Shown piece after piece: positions 42,901-50,843 of a stretch of DNA of 64,000 bases; position 1 is the stretch's first letter, and every line of letters begins with the position of its first letter. A model generated the notes under the pieces. It was not told the origin of the DNA and ran no database searches. It saw only the letters and a program-made list of their open reading frames with translations. The DNA lies in NCBI GenBank assembly GCA_026770025.1, contig JAMXDE010000051.1:248001-312000 (forward strand), given 5' to 3'. A program made the position numbers and the translations under genes. This DNA is from Craspedostauros australis (Eukaryota; Bacillariophyta; Bacillariophyceae; Mastogloiales; Achnanthaceae).

Positions 42901-44036
42901 GCGGCAAGGGCAAGCCCATGACGCTGGACGTCAAGCCCTCCAACACTGTCGACGATGTCAAGAACAAGCTCGAGAAAGAGCACGGCATCCCGAAGGACGA
43001 CCAGCGTCTCAACTTCAAGGGCAAGTCCTTGGACGATGATAGTCCCACAACAAAGACGTTGGATGACCACGGCATCGAGCATGGTTCGACGTTGGACCTG
43101 CAGGGAATGCAGATCGTCGTGAAGGACTGGAAGAGCAACAAGCTGACGCTGGATGTCTCCCCGACCGACACCATCGCTGACATCAAGCAACAGGTGTCAA
43201 AGAAGAAGAAAATCCCGACCGACGTCCAGTTCCTCTCGTACGATCGCAAGAGCCTCAGCGACGACGACAAGACGTTGTCCGACTACAAGATCAAGCACAT
43301 GTCGGTGCTTGATTTGGAACGCATGAAGATCTACGTCAAGACGTGGAACGGGAAGACATTCCCGCTGGATGTGGAACCGAAGAACGCGATCTCCGAGATC
43401 AAGGGCAAGATCGAGGCCAAGGAGAAGATCTCGCCAGACAATCAGTACCTCATCCATGGAGGCAAGCTGCTGGAGGACGAGCCGACCTTGAAGGATTACA
43501 ACATCCGGCACAAGGCGACGGTGAACCTGGAGCGAATGAAGGTCTACGTCAGAACCTGGAACGGCAAGACGTTCACCCTCGAGGTGAATCCGGACGACAC
43601 GATATCCGACATCAAGGGCATGGTGGCCACGAAGGAGAGCATTCACCCCAAGGAGCAGCTGCTGCGGTTCAACGACGAGGTGCTGAAGGACGAACCGACG
43701 TTGCGGGACTACGGTATCAAGTACAAATCCACTATCAACCTCGATCAGATGCCGAAGGAGGAGCCGGCGAAATCGCCAAAGGCCAGCAAGGCGCCAGTCG
43801 AAGCCGTCGAGGCCGAGGAGGAAGACTTTGAGGAAGTGCCGACCTTCCGCGTCCGCATGGACGATTGGCAGGATCCATTCGCCTTCAGCCCGAAGACCAA
43901 GGCCAAGAAGGATGGAGTGCGCGCGAGGAAGCATTACAGCGGTTTGTACGACTTCTACGGAACCGCAACGAACACGCAGACCGCTCCATTCAAGCCGGTC
44001 CTGCAGGACGATGATTCTGGCGGCGATGCGAAGTAG
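39945..44036 (+). CDS. Poly-ubiquitin-like protein: 14 tandem non-cleavable ubiquitin-like domains
   Basis: 1363 residues; the open frame begins at TTG (39936) and the first ATG is 39945. An N-terminal tail carries two TPK-TPK-TPK runs. Residues about 45-220 form an aromatic-rich domain (WGYKPGVTEQ, HFWFYPPK, GIWTFPYVKP) that I do not recognise. Residues about 224-1272 are 14 head-to-tail ubiquitin-like domains of about 70-83 residues. Several are close to ubiquitin: MQIHVKTPSGK, DTIDSVK, EQRLLFKGKEL, PTL.D.NIKHG.TL.LEG. Every domain ends in a short LEG, LQG, LER or similar form instead of LRLRGG, so the usual deubiquitinase cut and conjugation ends are missing. The tail is acidic (VEAEEEDFEE) and then basic. 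There is no signal peptide; a cytosolic or nuclear scaffold is likely, but this is inferred. Confidence 0.85.
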   Translation: MSTPVTPKSSKQSIGRGSFKSPRTPKTPKTPKTPRNAGGFRAPKTPKTPKTPKTPGGSHFKVPDHWEKQSALVFHKRDDNVNNPDISGTKDCKRKGVWTGEYNVKSPSELWVFPYGQEPIEIHHSKYEAFGVWGYKPGVTEQDCTTPKHFWFYPPKARVPSFFQALGIWTFPYVKPETAHIAPDSAGFVDVGLESVKRKKLDVGGQWKLLYQKDGLPVVTKKKLNLKIRTWKNEIIPLDDCRTTDSIDAIKKRVQDLRPDLPKTTQNMFHDGEFLESAATVHDYGIPNNGIIDLEGMQVYVQLPDNGKRLLLAVDGPATTIQRVKEMVEKQEKIPPSQQKLSFGGQSLEQSPKTRTLKDYKIKHLSTLDLDLDDPKMTLYAQEYGTEHQLPIAGVKPAQTVDETKAQIEQQHGIPKRDQRLVYKGKPLKDKDKTLKDYKIPNGAVLDLLPMKVTVVTPDGKKKIDLVGVKPNSTIQQIKQMVNDKVASIPVDEQRLEYQGKPLDKDRKTLDDYDIPNGATLDLSPMQLFVKNEQTGKTFPVHDPSLSPRTTVQELKNIIQDQENIPPKEQKLIAPNGKEMKDDKKPLSKYGVANGDTLNLSNAGMEITVVDWMRNRYELKDLQPTTTIDEVKEMVETMKPTSKGTKPHKPVPKQHQRLLYQGKELSDNSKSLEAYKIPNKAQLNLEGMEVVVRDADSNTKTPISNLHPSDTVDDIKSQVEKKLGTPKDQQRLIHRGKELKDNSSTLQDNRIKHGDKLDLEGMKIHVRTPTGKKLTLNVKPTDTVDDVKGQIEGQTKTPKKEQRLLFKKKELDDGRPTLDECNIKHGDTLNLEGTQIHVKTPSGETLTLDVRPSDTIDSVKEQIKDQTKTPKKEQRLLFKGKELSNGRPTLNDSNIKHGDTLDLEGMQIHVKTPSGKNLTLDVKPTDTIDSVKDQVEGRTKTPKDEQRLIYKKKELNDDAATLEDNKIPHGATLNLEGMQIHVTPASGKGKPMTLDVKPSNTVDDVKNKLEKEHGIPKDDQRLNFKGKSLDDDSPTTKTLDDHGIEHGSTLDLQGMQIVVKDWKSNKLTLDVSPTDTIADIKQQVSKKKKIPTDVQFLSYDRKSLSDDDKTLSDYKIKHMSVLDLERMKIYVKTWNGKTFPLDVEPKNAISEIKGKIEAKEKISPDNQYLIHGGKLLEDEPTLKDYNIRHKATVNLERMKVYVRTWNGKTFTLEVNPDDTISDIKGMVATKESIHPKEQLLRFNDEVLKDEPTLRDYGIKYKSTINLDQMPKEEPAKSPKASKAPVEAVEAEEEDFEEVPTFRVRMDDWQDPFAFSPKTKAKKDGVRARKHYSGLYDFYGTATNTQTAPFKPVLQDDDSGGDAK
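40615..43761 (+). repeat. Fourteen ubiquitin-like coding modules
   Basis: Modules begin near residues 224 (divergent), then at the Met/Thr starts MQVYV, MTLYA, MKVTV, MQLFV, MEITV, MEVVV, MKIHV, TQIHV, MQIHV, MQIHV, MQIVV, MKIYV and MKVYV. Modules 8-10 are most alike in DNA (GATCCA(C/T)GTCAAGACTCCAAGC shared by 9 and 10), so the array expanded recently in the middle; outer modules are more diverged and carry insertions (module 6 has a KPTSKGTKPHKP insert). Confidence 0.8.
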
Positions 44037-44435
44037 GGCAGGAGCCGTGCAATTCCAGGACGAGGGCTTCCGTCGTGCTTCGATTTTGTCGATTGCGATC
44101 AAATGGAAGCACTGTGTGTGGTACTACGGACGAGTATGGTACATTGCGACAAATTGGAATAGAGTAAACTAATCTCTATTATCAGACTCCCCGTACTACG
44201 GACATGGAGTAGAGCAATGCAAAAATGGGGGCATGCATACGGAGTATGTATTCTTGTGATGTGTGGCACGATCCACTCGGGCGCGGGTGCAGCAGCGCAA
44301 ATGTTGCGCTGCCCGCATTCCAATCCGTTCAAAAAGAGATCATTGTTTGTGCAATTGCACAGCCCGACCGCCGTTGTCGCCAAGATCACCGGCGACAAAG
44401 GAAAGCGAAGGAGAGCAAAACCACTTGCCGTTCGC
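44037..44435. other. Spacer between convergent genes
   Basis: About 400 bases between the stops of the ubiquitin-like gene (plus) and the first kinase (minus). No gene; it must hold both 3' ends. Words ACGGACGAGTATGG and ACGGAGTATG occur near 44127 and 44239. Confidence 0.45.
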
Positions 44436-46022
44436 TCACAGCAGCATGGCGCTGTCAACCTTGATTTGATCCGGCAGCTTCAGGCTATTTCTCCCAAAGA
44501 TCCGGCGCAGCAACCTCCCCGTCGGACTCGTGGTGAGGGCATCCTCCGTCAGCCTCTGGTGATGCTCCTCCACATCCGGCACCGACTTGCGGATGCGCCG
44601 CTCAATCTCGTGAAAGTTGGGACGCAGGTCGGGATCTTCCTGCCAGCAGTCCTCCAGGAGTGTGCGGATGCAGAAGGGAAGATCGGGATGGCACCTGGGA
44701 CGCACACGCAGCTTGGCGACGGCCTCGACCAATGTGGACTGGGTCTTGTGCTTGCCGTACGGCTTCTCACCGTGGCAGATCTCCCACAGCACGAGAGCGA
44801 AGGTGTAGACGTCGGACGCGTACGACACGCCTTCCGTGCCCGTCAAGACCTCTGGCGCCATGTACCGCATCGTGCCGCATACGTTGGGGGCGGTCTGATC
44901 AATGTCCTGCTGCGACGCCGCGTTGTCCTCATCGTCTTCCACGCCGCTCGATCGGTTGGGGATGACGATGTTACGCTTCTCTCGCACGCGGCGCACCATG
45001 CCAAAATCAAAGAGCTTGACGGTGTTCGTGTGCTTCTCGTAGCCGATGTTGGAAGGCTTGAGATCGCCAAAGATGAACTGCTTGGAGTGCAGGTAGTCCA
45101 TGGCCCGGGCGATGCCGAGCGCATCCTGCAGGTAGATCTCCAAGTTGAGCGGATTCCTGGGATTGTAGCTGCGATGGACGGCGCGGCTTCCCGGCGATGC
45201 CCTGTGCTTGAGGGCCGCCAACCGTGATGAAAGATCCAGCTTCTTCTTGTGAAGCTTCGGCGAGACGGGCAGGTCCTCATGATTCTGCTGCTTGAGCTTG
45301 GCCTCCAGAGTTTGCTTCTGCAGAATCTCCATGACGAGGAACAGCGTGCCGTGTCCGTAATACTTGACGATATTGGGATGCCTGAGCTTGGAGAGGATGG
45401 CGCCCTCCATGGCAAGATCGACGACCGCGACGGTGGCGTGAGTGGGGCACTTGGCTGTTTTCTGGCTGTTGACGCACTTGACTGCGTACTCCTGATCGCG
45501 TTGCTGTTGTTGTTGCTGTTGTTGTTGCTGTTGTTGTTGCTGGGTGGAAGAGCTGCAGGACTTGGTGCGATCGTGGGCCGAGACTGCGCTGATGGTGCTG
45601 GCACAGATGCTGCCTGGCGAGGAGAGGCTCGCGCAGGTGGTGGAGCTGGCTGTGGTCACCGTATCGCCATCGCAGGGGCAGGCGTTCATCTCGTGGGTCA
45701 GGAAACCGCTGCTGCTGCTGCTACTGCTGGTGTGGTTGCTGCTGGCGTCTAAGCCATCACCAAAGACGTCCGGATTGGAGATCCTGGCTCTGTAAACATG
45801 CCCGTAAGCACCGCTTCCTAGCAGCTCGAGGATGTCGAGATCATTGAGGTCGATGCGCAGCTTTGGCGACAGCCTGCGCATGGAAGGCTGGCGGCTGCCC
45901 ACATCCTCCGTCAGACTGACGAAGGATCCGTAGTAGCGCTTGTGGAAGGAACCGACCTCCTCGCGTGCTTTCTCCTGAGCTGATGCACAGAATCGGTTGT
46001 TGCTGGGGTCCTCGAGCTTCAT
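44436..46022 (-). CDS. TKL-like protein kinase with FGD in place of HRD (copy 1)
   Basis: 528 residues; the frame opens at TTG (46067) and the first ATG is 46022. Residues 1-60 are shared with the downstream copy (NRFCASAQ, RYYGSF, RIDLNDLD). The glycine loop LGSGAYGHVYRA spans 68-79. A Ser-rich insert of more than 80 residues follows, ending in about 15 glutamines, before the ATP lysine (YAVKCVN). The catalytic loop reads FIFGDLKPSN: the aspartate, lysine and asparagine are kept, but His-Arg of HRD is Phe-Gly. DFG (LFDFGMVRR), the GTMRYMAPE loop and DVYTFALVLWEICHGEKPYG are normal, so phosphotransfer to Ser/Thr/Tyr is plausible. With no RD arginine, control by activation-loop phosphorylation should differ. 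It is probably a soluble signalling enzyme. It lies tandem with the second copy, 1.7 kb apart, same strand. Confidence 0.85.
   Translation of the reverse strand: MKLEDPSNNRFCASAQEKAREEVGSFHKRYYGSFVSLTEDVGSRQPSMRRLSPKLRIDLNDLDILELLGSGAYGHVYRARISNPDVFGDGLDASSNHTSSSSSSSGFLTHEMNACPCDGDTVTTASSTTCASLSSPGSICASTISAVSAHDRTKSCSSSTQQQQQQQQQQQQQQRDQEYAVKCVNSQKTAKCPTHATVAVVDLAMEGAILSKLRHPNIVKYYGHGTLFLVMEILQKQTLEAKLKQQNHEDLPVSPKLHKKKLDLSSRLAALKHRASPGSRAVHRSYNPRNPLNLEIYLQDALGIARAMDYLHSKQFIFGDLKPSNIGYEKHTNTVKLFDFGMVRRVREKRNIVIPNRSSGVEDDEDNAASQQDIDQTAPNVCGTMRYMAPEVLTGTEGVSYASDVYTFALVLWEICHGEKPYGKHKTQSTLVEAVAKLRVRPRCHPDLPFCIRTLLEDCWQEDPDLRPNFHEIERRIRKSVPDVEEHHQRLTEDALTTSPTGRLLRRIFGRNSLKLPDQIKVDSAMLL
45501..45542 (-). 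repeat. Polyglutamine-encoding CAA/CAG tract in kinase copy 1
   Basis: Forty-two bases of alternating TTG and CTG on the plus strand encode about 14-15 glutamines in the insert between the glycine loop and the ATP lysine. The second kinase copy lacks it. Confidence 0.9.
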
Positions 46023-47705
46023 CGTTGGTTGGTTGTTCCAATTGGTTGTTCCAATTGATTGTTGCAATTGATTGGTGCGTGTTCTGTGATTATGAGCACA
46101 AAGTGACCCAAGTCAGCTCTCTTCGATTGCGCTTCGATTGCGCTTGAATTCCACTGTAACTGCGTCTGAGATGGAGACGCTCGTGCTGATAGCGTTCGTT
46201 GATGGTTTGATGGTGTTGGAAGAGGGGAACGGTGGTGCCATGTGGAAGAAGATAAGCCTCCAACACAACCCGTTTTATCGCTCTATCACTCTATCACTCT
46301 ATCACTGTGTCGCTCTGTCGCTCTGTCGATACAGATGCACATCCAGATGCTCCTGCGATTGTTGCAGATAGTTGTATGCATGCCCTCAATCGCGTGATGC
46401 TGTTCTTGCACAGTTGGCGATCCTTCCTGTTGATGGGGATGAGTCGAGCAGGTGCGAGCACCAACAGAGTGGTTGTGGACGTGTGCTGTTCGACCTGGAT
46501 CATCAACAGTGGATGGTCGCATTGGGTTCCAATTTGGTCGTCTGCTTGTTGTGTTGGTTGTGTTTGTTGTTGGCTGGGAATTGGTGATCTGTTTTCGCAC
46601 TTTGTTCCGGCGTTTTTGGTTCGTGATGCGCGCAAAGAACGTGAGACGAAGCGAATGGAAAAGGGTTCGAAAATATTGAACCTTCTGTCACAAGCTCGTA
46701 ATCTTTGTCGATTGTGACATGCGCCTTATGTGTCAAATATATCATTTATCTGAAACGTCTTCAGAGAATCGACTTTACGAGCAATCGTCGCGTCGCCAAT
46801 GCCACAAGTTGGTCGTGCCTTGGGGCATTATTTGACCTATCGCCTCATTTTGTCCCCGTGAATTTGTATTCGTGCCTGTCTTCGTGTTCGCGCCACAAGT
46901 TCTGGAGTCACGTTGTCGAGGACCAACTCGACAAAGCTGGGAGCAAATGGACCGTGCAATGTGTCATCGCGTTCTGTGGTGGCACTACTCCGTCCAGACA
47001 CGTAACATTCAGAGGCACAACAACGCAAGAGATGGCTTCAAAAATGTCCAAACACGTTTCTTGTTGTTGCACGTGACTCATTCGTGAATCAGACAACTCC
47101 ATATCATTCAACAGTATTCAGTCCTGAATACAATAAAAGATCATCAGAACCGAATGCGGGACTTCCAGAAGACATCAAAATCGGTCCATCAGACGTGTAT
47201 GCTGCACACGCCACAACATCACGCAGTTCGGAGAAACAACCCGTTGTCAAAGTTTTGTCCGTTTCGGAGGTTCTCTGCTTCGCTCGAATGCTGGACAAGT
47301 TCGTCTATTGTATTTATTGGTTGACATGGATATCGTTCGTCATGTGTGCGTCGGTTGGTCGATTCAGTCGTTTTGGAACAGGCTACGCTGTACTCGTAGA
47401 GGGTCTATCGATACATATCTGTAGAGAGGATACGAATGCAACAAGGTGTGGGGTCACTCCGGACTGGCGCATCGAACTATGATACTCTTTTGGCGTCAAG
47501 ACTCGTGCGAGTATGATACAAGTGATAGCCATGGGTGTTGCGCCCTTCGCACGCACGTAGCAATGCATCATAATCCGCATTAGTGTGTTATTATATGTCT
47601 CAACAACAAAGAGATTCAGATATTCTTATTAGAACCGTTTTGTTCTAATGTATGTATGGTACTCGTAAAACTCTTACGAGGAAGAAATGGCTGCTGCGGG
47701 CCACC
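46023..47705. other. Intergenic between tandem kinase copies, no gene supported
   Basis: About 1.7 kb. A CTCTATCA/CTCTGTCG array lies at about 46279-46327. AATAAA occurs at 47131. Several short frames (such as 46307-46717 plus) have no domain. The promoter of kinase copy 1 is at the left end and the 3' end of copy 2 at the right. The sequence TATTAT(A)TG near 47590 is AT-rich like other gene ends. Confidence 0.4.
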
Positions 47706-49151
47706 TCACGACAGCATGACGCTGTCCACCTTGATCTGATCCGACGAGTCGCGGCCAAAGATGCGGCGCAGCAGCTTCCCCGGCGACGGCTTCGGACTCG
47801 ATTTTTCCCAGTCATGACATTCCTCCACCGACTTGCGAATGCGGCGTTCGATCTCGACGAAGTTGGGACGCAGATCCGGATCGTGCTGCCAGCAATCCTG
47901 AAGCAGCGTGCGGATGCAGAACGGCAGATCGGAGTGGCACTTGGGGCGCACCTGGTCCTTCTCGACGGCCTGGCGCAACATCGCCGGCGTCCGGTACTGC
48001 CCGAAAGGCTTCTCGCCGTGGCAGATCTCCCACAGAACGAGCGCGAAAGTGTAGACATCGGAGGCGTACGACACGCCCTGGCTTCCTGTCATCACCTCGG
48101 GCGCCATGTACCGCATCGTGCCGCAGATGTTGAGAGATTCGGTCTTCTCGAGGTGCTGCGGCGTGGATTGCGTGTTGGTCTGCTTCGCTGGAGCGACCTT
48201 ATCGGGCACAACGACGTTGCGCTTTTGTTGGACCCTGCGCGCCATGCCGAAATCAAAGAGCTTGACGGCACCCGTGTGCTGGTCGTATCCGATATTGGAG
48301 GGCTTGAGATCGCCAAAGACGAATTGCTTGGAATGCAGATAGTCCATGGCCTGGGCGATGCCGAGCGCATCCTGTTTGTAGAGTTGGAGATTGAGGGGCT
48401 TCCTGTGATTCTGATTTCTACCAAGGAGGCCGCCGCCGCCGATGCCGATCGTCTTTGATTTGTTCTTGGTTTTGCTCTTGTTGTTGGCCTTTGGTTTGAT
48501 GGAGGATATCAACGACGCACCGGGACGGTCGTCTCTGTTTGCATTCCCGCTGTGTGAGTATGGGAGCTGCGATTGGTCCTGCTGCTTGATCCTATCCTCC
48601 AGGGTTTGCTTTTGCAGGATTTCCATGATGAGGAACAGCGTGCCATGCCCGTAGTACTTGACGATGTTGGGGTGCCTGAGCTTGGAGAGGATGGCGCCTT
48701 CCATGGCGAGATCGACAGTGGCGACGGTTGCATGGTCCGGTGATTTTGCCGTCTGCTGCGAGTTGATGCACTTGACGGCGTACTCTTTGTGTGAGTCTTT
48801 GCTGTTATTAGCGTTTGTATTGTCGCCGTTGCCATCAACGATTCGAGCACTGAGGACGTCCGGGTTCGATATCCTGGCCCTGTAGACACTGCCGTACGCA
48901 CCGCTGCCCAAACGCTCGATGGCATCAAGGTCGTTGAGATCGATGCGCATCTTGGAGGAGAGACGGCAGACCGACGGCTGACGGCTGCCTAGATCTCTGG
49001 TCGTTGTGACGAAGGAACCGTAGTAGCGCCTATTGAATGTGCCCACCTCCTTGCGCGCCTGCGTCTGAGCCGATGCACAGAAGCGGTTGTATGCTGTGGG
49101 ATCCTCCAGCTTGGCCCCTCTCGATCTGGTTTGCGCATATTGGTTGGTCAT
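47706..49151 (-). CDS. TKL-like protein kinase with FGD in place of HRD (copy 2)
   Basis: 481 residues, ATG at 49151. It is paralogous with copy 1 along its whole length: N-terminus NRFCASAQTQ and RYYGSF, glycine loop LGSGAYGSVYRA (near 82-93), ATP lysine YAVKCIN, KYYGHGTLFLIMEILQKQTLE, catalytic loop FVFGDLKPSN, DFG in LFDFGMARR, GTMRYMAPEVMTG and C-terminal helices with LRRIFGRD. The insert before the ATP lysine is short and has no polyglutamine. A different low-complexity insert (KPKANNKSKTKNKSKT) lies between the N- and C-lobes. The same His-Arg loss at HRD shows the change predates the duplication. Both copies end with QIKVDSxML, a shared C-terminal tail outside the kinase fold that may bind a common partner. 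Confidence 0.85.
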   Translation of the reverse strand: MTNQYAQTRSRGAKLEDPTAYNRFCASAQTQARKEVGTFNRRYYGSFVTTTRDLGSRQPSVCRLSSKMRIDLNDLDAIERLGSGAYGSVYRARISNPDVLSARIVDGNGDNTNANNSKDSHKEYAVKCINSQQTAKSPDHATVATVDLAMEGAILSKLRHPNIVKYYGHGTLFLIMEILQKQTLEDRIKQQDQSQLPYSHSGNANRDDRPGASLISSIKPKANNKSKTKNKSKTIGIGGGGLLGRNQNHRKPLNLQLYKQDALGIAQAMDYLHSKQFVFGDLKPSNIGYDQHTGAVKLFDFGMARRVQQKRNVVVPDKVAPAKQTNTQSTPQHLEKTESLNICGTMRYMAPEVMTGSQGVSYASDVYTFALVLWEICHGEKPFGQYRTPAMLRQAVEKDQVRPKCHSDLPFCIRTLLQDCWQHDPDLRPNFVEIERRIRKSVEECHDWEKSSPKPSPGKLLRRIFGRDSSDQIKVDSVMLS

Positions 49152-50843
49152 GGTCTGTTTGTTTTGCTTTGTTCTGCTTGTACTGTTTGTTCTGTTTGGT
49201 TTCTGATGAAAGGATGCTGATGGGAGGGGAAGACGGTGATGGGAGGACGCAGTTTATGACCCTCTCATTTCATGCACGTTGTGATGGGCAACGAGAATGA
49301 AAGAGAGAGAGAGATGGGTGGCAATGGGTGGACGGATGATTTGATGTGATTTGATGTGATGTGATGTGAACAAGGGGATCATCCACGGAACTTTGTGATC
49401 ATCTGCACCACCCCGTGCTGTTCATGATTGTGATGTTGCTCCTTCTGGAAGTTTGTTCTCATGTTGCTCTTGTTGATGGTGTCCAATGTTTCCGCGAAGA
49501 TCGTGCCGTTCTGCGTGCGTGAACCGTACTGGTATTAGTGCACACGACGCGAGCATGGCATGGCGAAGACACACTGGTAAAAATGTGGGAGGGAATGTCG
49601 TGTGGGCACTTGTTGTCTCACATTTCTTGTCGTATAGGACATGTTTGTGACAGCAGCTGATAAGTATGGACATGGCTTAAGTCTTGTGCGAGAGAGCTTT
49701 TGGTTTGATTCGTGCGACAGTTTGGTCTTGGCACCATGAACTTCGCCGCTTTTTGTATTTCGCCAAACGGGTCGTGGACATCCGGGACAGAGGTACTGCT
49801 ACAACGTTATGTGGGAGTGCTTGGATTCTCTTTGGTTCACGGATCATTATCTGGGAACCGTGACGTGACGCAAGTCGTTCGTGCCTGATCGGGACAGAAA
49901 AGATGCCTGAAAAGACCGAACGAACAGAGATGTGGACAAAGGGAGACACATCAAGCGACAGACCATGACATGTTTGTCTTGTGTCCCTTGTGTCTTTGTG
50001 TTGCGCCGCGGTCGTGTTGGTGTTCGGTGATGGGGAGAAGGAGGGTGGCGGCATTTGCGAAGACGCCTCACACACCCACCCACCCACACTCTCTGCATCG
50101 CAGCTCACCTCTCATTCGCACTCGCACTTGCATTCGAACAAAGTTGGGCAGCTCGTGACTCGTGGCGTGTAGGAGTATCACCTGGCGAAGAAAGGAGAGC
50201 ATCATCTGCATCCTCCATCCAGACCAGTACTCGCATCGGAGTGTCCACGAAGGCATCCAAGGGGATCCAACGAACCAGCGGAAGAAGCAAGTGCACTGGA
50301 GCGAGGACAGAAGGTGGAGCTGATAGTGGAGCTGGAGCTGATAGTGAAGTCAAGGGAGAGACGCCTCGCAACACAACAAGGAGAAAACGAACGACGAACA
50401 ACAGACGAACTGAGCAAGGAGTATCGAAGCAGGAGAAAGAGAAAGCGCTTTCCATCCTTCTACTATCTGCGCTCCTTCCGCAGATCGTACTCGTGCGAGT
50501 TGGATCGGCCTTGTGACGCCAACGAACCACAGAACCACAGAACCAACCGAAGCATAGATCGTTCTATTGGGACTAGTCGTACGACTACGCTTACCACAAA
50601 GCATCAAAGCGTCAAAGCACCAGCAGATTCCTCTCAGATTGAGAGAGAGAGAGAGAGACTGTGAGACATCACCATACGAGCTATTATACGAGGAGAGTAA
50701 CTGTACGTGCGCACCCATACCTTTGACAGGCAAACGTAGTCAGACGCAACCATCTCCATACGTATTATACCATACAAGCGTGCCACACAAGCGTGCCACA
50801 CAAACTAATACGCACCCGGCCTTCATCAAAACAACGTCACAAG
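49152..50843. other. Intergenic upstream of the giant repeat gene; no gene supported
   Basis: It holds the promoter of kinase copy 2 and, at the right, the promoter and leader of the giant gene. Frames at 50055-50516 and 50567-51043 overlap that leader and have no domains. Simple sequence: GATTTGATGTGATGTGATGTG (49348-49368), (GA)n at 50643-50658 and CACCCACCCACCCAC near 50072. A duplicated 11-mer GCGTGCCACAC occurs at 50779 and 50791, just upstream of the start codon. Confidence 0.4.

Noticed and set aside
43197-44102. 301-codon minus-strand frame
   Set aside because: Antisense to the ubiquitin-like array; it repeats only because the array repeats.
46660-46680. tRNA-like GGTTCGAA word
   Set aside because: No cloverleaf arms can be built around it, and no other tRNA signatures were found in the window.
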